A stretch of DNA of 64,000 bases, taken from Zerene cesonia. Its lineage: Eukaryota; Arthropoda; Insecta; Lepidoptera; Pieridae. A program made the position numbers and the translations under genes. Numbering within the stretch: position 1 is the stretch's first letter; each line of letters starts with the position of its first letter. This document shows, piece after piece, positions 1 through 12,000 of the stretch. The DNA is taken from the NCBI RefSeq assembly GCF_012273895.1, contig NC_052118.1, positions 186,001-250,000 on the forward strand, read 5' to 3'. The notes beneath the pieces were generated by a model. The model saw only the letters and a program-made list of their open reading frames with translations. It did not search any database and was not told the origin of the DNA.

Positions 1-526
1 ATTTGAGTATATCCGCTTTCGCATGCTGTGTGGTGTGTCCGTCCGTGTGTCCGTAGCGTCCGTCTCGCCGCCGCAGCGCGCCCGCCCTCTGTCGACTCGA
101 CCTCGCACCACACGTCACACGATACATACAACTTGTTGCGATTCTATCGCGGGGCGCTCTTCATGTGATTTCTGATCGATAGATATATGCAGACTTCGAT
201 TATACATTATTTTAAGAGCTCGCTATCCGTAAAGTAGAGCTGACCGGGCAGAAGTCTGAGACGAACGCGATGCACGTCGACATTGCACGTTCGCACATAT
301 CGAGCAGCCCCACTGTAGCATTTAAATAGACCGAAGCACCGTCTGCGTTCCGATCCCGGGCCAGTCGCTACGTAAATTCGCTATTATCGATCAGTCAAAT
401 TAGCGATTTTATTCAAAGTTAACGCCGGGATCGGGCAGTTAGGCGAAGCGCCTTCGCGATAGTTGATCGGTGTGTCTGGTCCGTAGGTCGGCGGGGGTCG
501 GGCGCGCGGTGGCGCTGCTGCGCGCA

Positions 527-691
527 GCCCGCGCAGCCCGCGCTCGACAGCCTCGCCGCGTACCGGCCCGCGCCGCAGTCGCCCGCCTGCCTGCACACGC
601 TGTCGCCGCGCCGCCCGCCCGCGCCGCGCCCGCGCGCCGCCCCGCCGCCGCTGCGCCCGCTGCGCCGCGCCCGCGCCCCGCACACCCCGCA
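527..691 (+). CDS. Possible internal exon of the KIAA0930 homologue, cut by N gap
   Basis: This segment is extremely GC-rich and open in the frame with codons beginning at positions divisible by three, where almost every third base is G or C. It follows a CAG acceptor at 525-526 (another CAG lies at 535-536). The peptide is Pro/Arg/Ser/Ala-rich and includes ALDSLAAYRPAPQSPACLHT. Vertebrate KIAA0930 has a Ser/Pro-rich region before its conserved C-terminus, so an exon of the same gene is plausible, but I cannot align it residue by residue. The 3' end is lost in the gap. It could instead be a GC-rich untranslated or intronic segment. Confidence 0.35.
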
Positions 692-1691
692 NNNNNNNNN
701 NNNNNNNNNNNNNNNNNNNNNNNNNNNNNNNNNNNNNNNNNNNNNNNNNNNNNNNNNNNNNNNNNNNNNNNNNNNNNNNNNNNNNNNNNNNNNNNNNNNN
801 NNNNNNNNNNNNNNNNNNNNNNNNNNNNNNNNNNNNNNNNNNNNNNNNNNNNNNNNNNNNNNNNNNNNNNNNNNNNNNNNNNNNNNNNNNNNNNNNNNNN
901 NNNNNNNNNNNNNNNNNNNNNNNNNNNNNNNNNNNNNNNNNNNNNNNNNNNNNNNNNNNNNNNNNNNNNNNNNNNNNNNNNNNNNNNNNNNNNNNNNNNN
1001 NNNNNNNNNNNNNNNNNNNNNNNNNNNNNNNNNNNNNNNNNNNNNNNNNNNNNNNNNNNNNNNNNNNNNNNNNNNNNNNNNNNNNNNNNNNNNNNNNNNN
1101 NNNNNNNNNNNNNNNNNNNNNNNNNNNNNNNNNNNNNNNNNNNNNNNNNNNNNNNNNNNNNNNNNNNNNNNNNNNNNNNNNNNNNNNNNNNNNNNNNNNN
1201 NNNNNNNNNNNNNNNNNNNNNNNNNNNNNNNNNNNNNNNNNNNNNNNNNNNNNNNNNNNNNNNNNNNNNNNNNNNNNNNNNNNNNNNNNNNNNNNNNNNN
1301 NNNNNNNNNNNNNNNNNNNNNNNNNNNNNNNNNNNNNNNNNNNNNNNNNNNNNNNNNNNNNNNNNNNNNNNNNNNNNNNNNNNNNNNNNNNNNNNNNNNN
1401 NNNNNNNNNNNNNNNNNNNNNNNNNNNNNNNNNNNNNNNNNNNNNNNNNNNNNNNNNNNNNNNNNNNNNNNNNNNNNNNNNNNNNNNNNNNNNNNNNNNN
1501 NNNNNNNNNNNNNNNNNNNNNNNNNNNNNNNNNNNNNNNNNNNNNNNNNNNNNNNNNNNNNNNNNNNNNNNNNNNNNNNNNNNNNNNNNNNNNNNNNNNN
1601 NNNNNNNNNNNNNNNNNNNNNNNNNNNNNNNNNNNNNNNNNNNNNNNNNNNNNNNNNNNNNNNNNNNNNNNNNNNNNNNNNNNNNNNNNNN
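692..1691. other. Assembly gap (1,000 N)
   Basis: Exactly 1,000 N, so the size is probably a placeholder. The gap lies in a very GC-rich stretch of the KIAA0930 homologue and hides coding sequence on at least its right side. Confidence 0.99.
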
Positions 1692-1899
1692 GGGGGCGGG
1701 GGCGAGGGCGAGGGCGAGGACGGGGGCGGGGGGCGAGCGGGGCGGTGGAGCGCGACGGCGCGCGCGTACGTGACGCTGCCGCGGCGGCGCGGCGCGGCGG
1801 CGGCGCTGTTCCGCGCGGCGCGCCTGCCGCCGCGCCGCACCACGCCCGACGGCACCGACATATACTACTGGTGCGACCTGCCCAAGCGGAAGCTCACCG
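1692..1899 (+). CDS. KIAA0930 homologue exon, 5' end in gap
   Basis: Open in the frame that joins the next exon. It begins at the gap edge with a Gly/Glu/Asp low-complexity run, then reads RWSATARAYVTLPRRRG and later DIYYWCDLPKRKLT. The donor is GTACGA at 1900, and the split codon G/AG gives Glu at the junction. Confidence 0.65.
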
Positions 1900-3216
1900 G
1901 TACGAGCCGCTTGCGTGCTCTATCTCGAGACACCATCGTCTCCGAACCTTGCGAATTTCCCCATAGTTCCCCATAGTGTCTCACATAGACCGACACAAAT
2001 AGATACGCTTTTTAAGCCTTTTTAAATATGATAATACACGGAATCCTTCCGACTACTAGTGTAGGGTATAGTCGTAGTCATATCAATACTCGTCTGTAAC
2101 GTGTATGTAACGCGGCGCCGCTCGTGTCCCAGAGCTGGACGACGGCGCGTACAACCCGCTGTGGGCGATGCGCGGCTTCACGCAGACGTTCCACCTGTGG
2201 AAGGAGGGCAAGCGGCAGCAGAGCGCGCCGCTCTCCGCCTTCCTCACCTACGTCACGCTGCCCTGGTGGAGCATCGCCAAAGGTAACCCCACCCCCCCAC
2301 CATCCCACAAACACACATTACAAAAGATACACTATATCTTGTCTTTAATATAATGTAATACAATAAGTCTCTGCTACTAATACTAATATAATTTAGCTTC
2401 TCCGGCTCGTATATGATGATTTAAAATTCTAATTAATTTTAGCCATATCAGTCTTGAAGACACTATCTTTAATCTTAGACATTCATATCACACCCTTTAG
2501 GATATAAAGTTTCCTGTGTGTTTTACGATCGTAAATTAAATCATACTTAGCCATATATTTCTTTTATTCAAATATTCAACCGTCAATCTTTTGACATAGT
2601 TATAACGTGAATATATATTCAAAAATATATTCTCATGTCATATATCTTTTTTTTGAAGTTCAAAGTAATTTTACGTCACCACCGAAAGTATACAACATGA
2701 AAAAATAAGTCATTGTTTCCAACTTGAAGTAAAAAATACTGTAAATATTCATAAACTGAAGTTCTTACTGGTATTATTGTATATCCATAAGTCATAACCT
2801 AATTCGACTAATATTATTTTAATTTAACATTAAAGCTATGTGTTTTGTTCGGGACAATTACAACTTAAGATCAGCACTCCATTAGCCAACATCGTGCGCG
2901 GGTACTCAATGAACCATTATAATATTATAAACTCGAAAGTTTGTAAGTATGGATGAATGGATGTTTGTTACTCATTCACTCGGAAACAGATGATTGTATC
3001 TGTAGAAAATTTGGTACAGAGATAGGTTATAGGTCTGGATTAGCGATTAGCACATAGGCTACTTTAAACTCGGGTACCACGCGAGTGACGCCGCGCGTTA
3101 AAGCTAATACCATACCACATACATCCGGTGCATTTTTATGTATAATTAAACTAACTATATAATTTTTAATTTCAGATATTCTGGACCACCGCGAAGAACC
3201 GATCCTGACTTTCTGA
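1692..3216 (+). CDS. KIAA0930 homologue, C-terminal exons (partial)
   Basis: Three exons (1692-1899, 2133-2282, 3176-3216) join in frame through GT-AG introns and end at a TGA at 3214-3216. The joined C-terminus contains LTYVTLPWWSIAKDILDHRE followed by EPILTF. This matches the conserved end of vertebrate KIAA0930 (LTYVTLPxxxIxxDILxxR, then a PIL ending), which is why I assign the family. The molecular role of that family is not established. The first visible exon opens with an acidic Gly/Glu run and then TLPRRR and DIYYWCDLPKRKLTE. The N-terminal part lies in the gap or left of the window. Identification rests mainly on the last two exons, and no signal peptide or membrane segment is visible in this part. 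Confidence 0.8.
2133..2282 (+). CDS. KIAA0930 homologue, penultimate coding exon
   Basis: Acceptor CCCAG at 2131-2132 and donor GTAACC at 2283. It encodes LDDGAYNPLWAMRGFTQTFH, then a Lys/Gln-rich turn and SAFLTYVTLPWWSIAK, the conserved KIAA0930 core. Confidence 0.8.
2917..3107 (+). mobile_element. Degenerate Helitron-like element in the last KIAA0930 intron
   Basis: A diverged copy of the window's Helitron-like family. It has the AATATTATAAA head followed by CGAAAGTTTGTAAG, a middle with AATTTGGTACAGAGATAGG, and a right end CTAA followed by T. It sits just 5' of the last exon acceptor. Confidence 0.5.
3176..3216 (+). CDS. KIAA0930 homologue, terminal exon
   Basis: Acceptor TTTCAG ends at 3175. 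The exon encodes DILDHREEPILTF and a TGA stop at 3214-3216. The DILxxRxxPIL pattern matches the vertebrate C-terminus. Confidence 0.82.
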
Positions 3217-3496
3217 AAACGAATCTCGTCGACCGGCGGTCTGTTTATACGTATGAATATTATGTAGCTATTTACAGTGAGATTCTAGTCATTCCATATT
3301 ATGTGAACATTAATCTAAATACGATTTTGGAACAATTGTTCAATTGTTTAACTCGCAAATACTGACTTGCCGTGAATTTTTTACATTCAGTTCCCATCCA
3401 GTGTGAGAGACTGCATGCAAGATAAATGCTTAAAATACGCGTGTTTCATTTTGTTTTATTCATTATCTTTTTTAGAAAAAAATTAGTTCGGTGTTG

Positions 3497-3502
3497 AATA
3501 AA
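3497..3502 (+). terminator. Candidate poly-A signal of the KIAA0930 homologue
   Basis: This is the first AATAAA after the stop codon and implies a 3' UTR of about 0.3 kb. No transcript evidence is available. Confidence 0.45.
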
Positions 3503-4963
3503 TCATAGAATTTTTATAAACATTAGAAATATTTCATAAATTCCAATACGTAAATTTTATTTTGTATTCATTTTATATGTAACATTAAAAGATTTTATCT
3601 TGTATGGACACAGACATAGACCATGCCAAATTAATTTACAATAAGCAACATCATAAGCGAACATTATTTTCTCCATGTATAATTTAATCATTATTTAACT
3701 TAATTCGTATAACATAATATAATTATATTAGGATGAAACTAAGGAAATATAGCATTATAACTATCAATCTTGTCACAGCGCCATCTCTTATCTTTTATAC
3801 GAACCAACACGTCTTCATATCTCCATATTGTACCAACAGATGACGCGGTTCTTAAAATTTTTTTCACTAATGAATAATAACAAAAACATACGTAAATAAA
3901 GTATATGTATACTGCAGATACATACAAAGGATATCTCTAGTCACTGCATGTTTCTAGAATGTATTTAAATATTACTTATTTTTAAGTGTGTTGTTTATTT
4001 TGCTGCTTCGATGTCAATGTACGATAAAGGTCGAGATAATTAATTTCACACTTAGGTCACTAATATCCCACGTCGTTATTACTTTTGGATGGCATCAGTT
4101 TAAATTTAGGTTTGCTCAGTGGCCATTTTTTGTAGATTAAAAATATATTGTATTATGATAGGGTCTTATTTTTAACGGAGGTTCCAAAAAACGAAGGGGT
4201 TTCTCGATTCGACTGTACTTTTTCTCAGGTTTAGATGGGATTGGCGTGATTAATTTAGTGTTTGATAGAAGATTGTTGTCGTTTGGTCCCATTTATCATC
4301 TCGAGCAGTACACCCTCTCCTCTCCACCTCTCTCCCCCTTTCAGGGACGTCGGTGACCTTTTTTGAGAAAAATAATTATTTTTAAATGAAAACCTTTCTT
4401 AAACTCAAAAATAAATAATCTCTTTTCATGAGATTATGTGAAATATTGTGAATATAATAGTAATGAACGAGTATTTATCGTTTTTTTTTTATCCATGACC
4501 GTAAAAAGCACTAGTATATTTTGTTTGCTTATCTCTATAACAGTGTTTTAATTGATGAAAAGATAGCGAGATATAATTAACGGTTCAACTACAACAACAT
4601 TTTAAATATTTCATTGTAAGATTGCACAGTTGGCAATTCCGGAAAAATTATAGCCCTGTGAAAAGGTTCATACAGGTTGTCCTTGCTATAAGTAACGTGG
4701 TGTCACCTTGTAGAGTGTTTTTACCTTAATATCGGGTTTTCGTTGTATTTTAACCACAATCCTAAAAAAGTTACTCAAGGTGGAAAATATAATTGTTTTC
4801 TCGAAGAAATCGGGTTTTGTATATGCATCAATATTGGAGGAAGTTGTTCACAAGTTGAAAGATAATATTATGGTGTCGTGTTTTATTCATTATAATATTG
4901 TTTTTGTTTCAACGTCGTAAGGATTTCTGTCTATATAATAGTGATGTATATTAAAGAATACTA

Positions 4964-5174
4964 AGAGGCCCATTTCCTTTTCCTCACCCATCCTAGTCCA
5001 TTCCTTCTTTCCAGTCGTTAATCCTTTCCTTTTCCCTTACCCCATAAAAGCGGGCAGCGCATTCACAGAGGTACTACCTTTGCGAATGTTTATGGGCGGT
5101 GGTGATCGCTTACCATCAGGCGAACCACCAGCTCAGCTGCCCGCTATGACAAAAAAAAAAAAAAAAAAAAAAAA
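4964..5174 (+). mobile_element. SINE-like retroposon with poly-A tail
   Basis: The pyrimidine-rich left part includes CCATTCCTTCTTTCCAGTCG. The right part has GGGCGGTGGTGATCGCTTAC, then a Cys-free noncoding tail ending GCCCGCTATGAC and about 24 A. Other copies lie at 16356, 26421, 43405, 59306 and 61800, the last three reversed. The same tail is common in lepidopteran genomes. Noncoding. Confidence 0.7.
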
Positions 5175-6436
5175 CTATTTGAGCGCTGTCAGTACTAAAA
5201 ATTAAACTTTACAATGATTGATCGGTTATTTGCTTATTTGAAATTTGAACACCTCTATTTAATTATAGATATGTATTTGAGTAGTTATTATCGTAATATT
5301 TATACAGCCGAATACCGAGGTGTATGTGTAACAGAAAGATGTTTCCAATGTGCTTTATGTTCGCTGGGCAATGAATCTTAATCAACGGTAAAGTCTAAAG
5401 AAAACAGACTCTATTATATGGTAACATCCTGCTAATTTCTCGCTATAGTACAGTATCAGGAATATCATGCAGATTTATATTTATTCAATAACTGAATATC
5501 TTGGTGAATATACTGACGCTAGTACGTATTTTTATACAAACATTCCCTACCGTTAGCATTCCAGTAACGAATCTGTAAATGAGCAATTTTAAAAGTTAGA
5601 TAATATGTATAAGATGTGCGGTGAATATCCTATAATATTGCCTTATTTAGTTCGTGTTGTGTCGCGCTGGTGAAGTTTTCATATTAAATAGTAAGTGAAA
5701 GATTAAAATATGATAGACAATTCATAACCAGGAGATAAATAAAAGTTCTACAATATTGTGTTTCCGCGTGTTCTTGTGAAAGTAATTAATTTAATATCTC
5801 TAATTTGTTGATTTTATAAAGTTCGTAACTCTGTATTTATATAAAAACTTCACCAGTGTAAGTGGTGTGTGTAATGTCGGTCAAGCTCTAGTCTGACGAT
5901 CTACAAATGTGTGCTAATTTATTTTTATTATTTCGTGGAATAAAATATTTCGTATAATGTGTTGTTTTATTTACATTCATTATAGTACAATGAAATGGAT
6001 ATATATCGCTTAATTTAACAAAACAGAGGATATTGTAAATGAAACGATATCTGACATTAACCGTAAAATGTAATTAATGAATCTTGGACGATATTCTCCG
6101 GAGGTGTTGTGACCATAAACGCTTATAGAAAGTGGCCAACATGAATAAATGGGATGTGGTCTGAATATCATACTGACATCTTGTTACTTGTAGCGACTCC
6201 AGCCTGGTAGAGGTACTTTTTATGTCGCAAGGTTACTTCCAGGGCCTTTTTTTTTCTTGTACGTATGCAATTACCTGAAACAAATAAAAAACACTTTAAC
6301 CAGCGCCTCTTTACAAGTACAAATCCGAACATATTGTGTGATTCTTATGAGCTCTTGAATATAGTGTAGCGTGTTGAGCTTAAAGTATACGAAAAAAATC
6401 TAGGTACCTGTTCAATACATAGAAATGGTCCAAGTA

Positions 6437-6636
6437 TCCTACTAATATTATAAATGCGAAAGTTTGTAAGGATGTGTGTGTGTTTGTTGCTCTTTTACAC
6501 AAAAACTACTGAACCGATTGCAATGAAGTTTGGTATGTAGATAGCTGAACAACTGGAATAATATATAGGTAACTTGTTACCCCTATATTCATACGGGATA
6601 CGCACTTACGCGGGTGAAAACGCGGGGCGCAGCTAG
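6437..6636 (+). mobile_element. Non-autonomous Helitron-like element, intact ends
   Basis: The element starts TCCTACTAATATTATAAATG and ends GGGCGCAGCTAG, with a short CGCG stem-loop just inside the 3' end. It lies exactly between a host A (6436) and T (6637). A TC start, a CTRR end, a 3' hairpin and A/T insertion are the defining Helitron features. At 200 bp it has no coding capacity. Confidence 0.65.
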
Positions 6637-7498
6637 TATTTTCATAAAGCCAAAAATGAATTATCTACGCATCGTACGTTGTACATCGTACGCATCAATC
6701 AAAGTAAAATACTTGAAAAGCAGACAGCCGTCAGTCACGCAGCACGCATTCAGGAAGTGAATTCAAGGACAGGGGGGAGGAGGGGGGCTGAAACCCAGCC
6801 AAGGTCGGAGGTAGTGCACACAAACCTTTTGTGAGCTTGAATGACGTGCTCACGATTTGTTAATGAAGTAATTATGTTTTGGTACAGTTGGTGGCCGATA
6901 TTCTATTCTACCATTAAGCATATTAATTAACGTCGTTATGACATATTATTTTATTAAATGGTAAGGAACTAAACCTTCAAATAACTAATACCTCTACTAA
7001 TATAATAACTAAACTAACTAAGCCCTCTAATTGTCAGAACTAGACTAAACTTTTATGATCCCACACGGGAGGCATTCTAATAAAAAAGTATCATTAAAAC
7101 AGAAAGGTTCACCCAGTCGTAAGTTCTAAGATAACAAACCCAAAAAATACGGATTTGGGAACCTCCTCATTATTTTGAAATTGGTTGTAAATTTACTTAG
7201 CCTACGAACATCTATTAATTAAGCCCGCGGGCTTTCCTAATTATCGATATACCTACTTACTGCTGCTTTAACGTGGCACTAAAGCAAATTAAATATTTCT
7301 CGATCTTGCTGTGACGTACTAAATTTTTAACTAAAAACTCATTATATTTTATTATAAATAAGGTTAAGAAACAGAACGAAATAGCTATTGGAAACATAGA
7401 GTTACTAGTATTACATTAAATATAGAGTTACTAGTAGACTCTTGCGTTTGTCACGATTAAATTTTACATCAATAACGCAACTGTCTCTAGTCAATGCA

Positions 7499-7506
7499 TG
7501 ACGTCA
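7499..7506. promoter_or_regulatory. CRE palindrome upstream of spondin
   Basis: A perfect TGACGTCA, the consensus site of CREB/ATF bZIP factors, about 0.7 kb upstream of the likely spondin start region. A single 8-mer may occur by chance. Confidence 0.3.
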
Positions 7507-8199
7507 CCAACGTCTTTCTAGCATTCCTAGCCGCAACGAAATGAAAATATCCTGTAGTGGGTGCGTGGGCGCGGCTAGGCGGCGAGCGGCACGCGCTGCT
7601 AATAAGCCGGAAGTCGGCACTTGGGCGCGATGACATGACTTCATGTTTCGTCAACCGGACCTCATTACGAAGGCGCCAACTAGCATTTGGTTCTTTAGTT
7701 CCCTACTCTAGCTGGACTATGAACTTTATTAATTACTTAAAATTAGGTCATGATCCTCAGCCAGACGTCGGTTACCTATCAACATTTAATTCTGAAGTTG
7801 CTTTATATTTTGGTTTAAATACTTATTTTTTAGTATAGCTACAAGTATTAAGCAAGTAAAGTATTTTTTCCGTCTAATAAGTACTTCCCTTATGTAGGTA
7901 GGTTCAATGATCACCTAATTAAAGAATCTACTCAGAGTTCGGACTCAACCGAAATTTATTCGTTTTTTGACCATTGTTATTGCACTCGTGACCGCTGTTT
8001 ATGAGGTATCTTATAGATGTTTTTACGAGAACAACATGCAACATGTTTAAATGCATAATTAATTGCATCGCCTGCTATAAAAATCAAAACCGTTTATGCT
8101 TAGAATCCTTTAATATTTTTTATATTTTAATATTTTGTATTAAACATAAATTTTAAAATATTTTAGAAAACCAGAAAAATGATAATCGTAAATCTCGCA

Positions 8200-8319
8200 A
8201 GTTAGCCCAGATACACGCATACGCGTGGTCCTCCGCCGCGACTTCTGACCCGTTATCTCGCGCCGCGCTCCCGTATCGCACTCCGCTCCACATCCCGACA
8301 CAATACACTACACATAGCG
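8200..8319 (+). promoter_or_regulatory. Spondin promoter region / noncoding first exon
   Basis: A GC-rich block in AT-rich DNA ends in a good donor, AGCG/GTGAGT, at 8319/8320. The next exon starts at 8830, one base before the start codon. It is therefore read as the 5' UTR exon and promoter-proximal DNA. The exact transcription start is not visible, and no TATA box is obvious. Confidence 0.5.
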
Positions 8320-8830
8320 GTGAGTTTCTTTTTATTTTATGCTAAATAATAAAAAAAAAAACCTATTTCAAAATTAATTAAAGTAAAAGGTAAAAAAAGT
8401 AGGTATTACGAGCGTTATTAAAAATAAAACTAGTTTTATCTGATGCTTCTTACAAATGTTTTTATAATTCTTAAAAAGTAACTTCCACGAGCTTCGAGAG
8501 TTTAACGGTCAAAAATCAAATGAGTTCATCAGATCGTATTAAGCCGTTTAAACAATCATCTATATTAATATTGCAACATCCCTGTCGCAATTGCGAACCG
8601 TTCTTAAAAGCACGTAACCTACATAGTTTTATTGTTGTTTGCGTAATGTTGCGTTTATTTTAGTATTATTATTACAGCAAAAGTTATCTTAAAAAGTCAA
8701 TCATAAAAAATAGAAAATTTTATTCTTGTTTATTTAATATAAGTAAAAAATACATAGTCTGGACAAATAAAAACTAAAACGAATGATGTAATTATAGTTT
8801 TATGAACTTAATTTTAATCTGTTTCCCAGT

Positions 8831-9008
8831 ATGAGCAGTTTCTCTACAATGTTGGGAACGTGGTTAGTGGCGCTTTGTGTAGCGTCAGCGCTGGGGTGCG
8901 AGCTGACTCCCCCTGATGATCCGTCCCCCAAGTCCCCCGGGGACAACTTCTATCGCCTCATCATCAACGGGGAGGTGGAGCGGTATGCTCCTGACCAAAG
9001 ATATGTCG
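8831..9008 (+). CDS. Spondin coding exon 1: signal peptide, Reeler start
   Basis: Begins MSSFSTMLGTWLVALCVASA, a typical signal peptide with likely cleavage near residue 22. It continues into the Reeler domain (DNFYRLIINGEVERYAP). Acceptor CCCAG lies two bases before the ATG; donor GTGAGT. Confidence 0.9.
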
Positions 9009-12000
9009 GTGAGTACCAAAGAATTATACAAAGCTGGCGTTTGAATCAGCTTACCTCGTGAATTAGTTTACATTTAGTATTTTTTGTGTTTAGTTTACAT
9101 TTAGTTTGTTGGTGTATTGGAGTGTTAATATATCGAATAAGGTGTTATAGATTTTATATCATAAGGTATTCTGTATGAACCTTAAATATACCTATAATAA
9201 TTATTCAGCTAAAAGATAAACAAGAGAGAGAGTAGTAATAGAAAGAAAAACAAATGAGAAATTTTGCAAAATGCGAGAAGATTCCTTAATTTTGATAGAA
9301 GATATATAAGTCAGCTGGTAAGATATATATTACACTCATTTTGTAATATATTAGAAAAGCATGATAAATTTCGTTTCTGCACATTTTGTTTGTTAATATA
9401 GTATTAATATAAGATAATGTTGTTCCATGAGCGTCAAGTTGTTTCCGTTTACAAGAATTCGCGATAGTTGACGAGGAAGTTATCAATTGTTTATAAAACA
9501 TTGTATTTTTTATGTTATCATACAATGTTTCACATTTATACAGCAACGTTAATATACGTTTATGTAATAATTGAATTTACATTATGTAAAATAATATTCG
9601 TTCATTAATTAATGTCAATATGGTTTGTATTTCTCTTTATATTTTTTCTCTTACTTTGATTGAACAATTTTATTGCTTTTAGTGACGATACTCAAAATTG
9701 AAAATGTATTCAGCGAAGTTAGTTAGGCAATATTTTGTGCCAGGAATGCAAGGATCTTTAATTAGCATAAACATTTCATATTTTCTATTAAGAGTGAGTG
9801 TGCGTGTGTTTCTGGCTTATATTTTAGAGAAAAATTGCATATATTCACATAAATACATATAATTTATGTTAAATGAATGTTAACATTGTTTCAGTGACCC
9901 TAGTAGGCTCTCGGACACATGACGTCGTGCAGCAGTTCACCAAGTTCCAAATAAAGATCGACCCCCTGGACCCCGCCCAACCGCGCAGCATCCGCAAGCA
10001 GGGCCAGTTCCAACTGTTCGCTGACACGCTCACCAAGTTCGATGATGAGTGCCTGAACTCTGTGATTGAAGCTGACGATCTGCCTAAAACCGAAGTGCAG
10101 GTTATGTGGAAGGCGCCGCCGGCGGGCTCTGGATGCGTTTTGTTGAAGTAAGTGTGTGCTTCTTCATTATTTCCTATTAAATGATGTAACTCTTATTTCA
10201 GTGAACTACATTAATAGGAAATTCACAAAAATTTTAAACTCTTCGAAATATTTAATTGAAGTGAATTATTTGAAATGTATTAGGATTTTTAACAATTATA
10301 TTCGTTGTTTTAACCGCACAGAGCGATGGTGTATGAAAACGTCAGCAAATGGTACGCAGAAGACGGTCAGCTGACCAAGCGTGTTTGTGAGGACACGTCC
10401 GTCACCGCGTCCGACTGCTGCGCCTGCGACGACGCTAAGTACAAGGTACGGCTGTTTGTAGCAAGTTAAAGAATGTATTTGCTGTTATCAGTGTAATTAA
10501 GTTATTTTTGCGATGCCTTTTTTTATTTCTACTACTTTGCATAAAATGAACCAGGATCTGACGAAGAATTCTATGAAAATATTTATTTAAAGTGGTAGAG
10601 GACACATGTATATTTTGTTTATTTGATAACGGATAACTGTAATATCATAACAGTATTATTAATATTTTTATTAATGTTTTAGTTGGTGTTCGAGGGTCTG
10701 TGGTCCGCGCAGACGCATCCAAAGGACTTCCCCGTGCAAGCTCTGTGGCTCACCCACTTCTCCGACGTCATCGGCGCCACGCATCCCAAGAACTTCAGCT
10801 TTTGGGGCGAAGGGCAGCTCGCTACTGACGGTTTCAGGTATGGTTTAGGATTTTTTTATTATTTTTGGATTAATAATAATGGAAGGATGAATGGATGATT
10901 TTATATGGATTAATAATAAAAAGTTAAATTTACTGGACGATTACAAAATAAATCTTAAAGAACTATGGTCTATATATAATCAAATCTGTTTTAATTTAAT
11001 GATCACTCTGAACGTGTTAAATTGCATTATCTGAAGTCTCCCTAATGATGAATTGAGCGTTCGCCTTTTAATTCCATCTTCCATCCTCCATCCTCCATCC
11101 TCCATCCTCCATTCCTCCATCCTCCATCCTCCACCTATCCATAATGACCATCTTTGTTTTCTCACTTAAAAAAGAAATGATTTTATAAAAGAAATGACCA
11201 TATTTCCTTTCTAACATCCAAGGTCGCTAGCGGAATGGGGCTCAGTGGGTCTGCTGGAGCGCGAGCTGCGGCAGCAGGGCGGCAAGCTGCGCTCCATCGT
11301 GAAAGCGCAGGGGCTGTGGCACCCCAAGGTCAACTCCAACACCAGCGCCACCTTCACTGTGGACCGCAAGAGGCATCTTCTCTCCGTCGCGTCTATGTTC
11401 GGTAACCTAGTACTCATTCATACTCCAACGAAACAATTTATTCATTATTCCACATAATATTATCTCCATACCGTAAGGTGTACTTGAGTCGTGATGTCGT
11501 TAGACAATCTTGAACTCTTATGTTAGTTTAAGGCTATAGGTAACAGATATCATCAATAAAAGTGGCTTTTAACGAAGTTGCTTCGGTCAATGAAATTGAA
11601 TATTTTATTAAATGTATAGGTAATTTATTTACAACCATGGTCTTTTCTACCAGGTCCATCTCCCGACTGGGTGGTGGGTGTGAACGGCCTGGAACTGTGT
11701 AACAAGGACTGCTCGTGGGCGGAGTCCAAGGTTGTGGACCTGTTCCCGTATGACGCTGGCACTGACAACGGTATTTCTTACATGGTTCGTATCTTTCAGA
11801 ATCGGCTTTTGCAACATTAACATTTTTTCATATTTAAATCTATTTGCATTAATATATAAAGAAACTATGACGTTGTTTAATTCTTTTGTAACATGTAAAA
11901 AATATCAATATGGACATCGTTACTTTTTTGTGTTTATGAGTAAAGTTTCTTTTTAATTTATATACTGTTTTGATGAGAGTGGTTCATTAATAAAACACTG

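Larger units (their letters stand above)
3503..8190. other. Intergenic stretch between KIAA0930 homologue and spondin
   Basis: AT-rich and without a convincing exon on either strand. It holds a SINE-like copy (4964-5174), a Helitron-like copy (6437-6636), a perfect CRE palindrome TGACGTCA at 7499-7506 and a small GC-richer islet at about 7556-7680. I recognise nothing else. Confidence 0.6.

Noticed and set aside
419..1966. Long open frames on both strands across the first N gap
   Set aside because: Most of their length is N. The minus-strand frame has no support, and the plus-strand frame from 470 is not the frame that splices into the conserved KIAA0930 exons.
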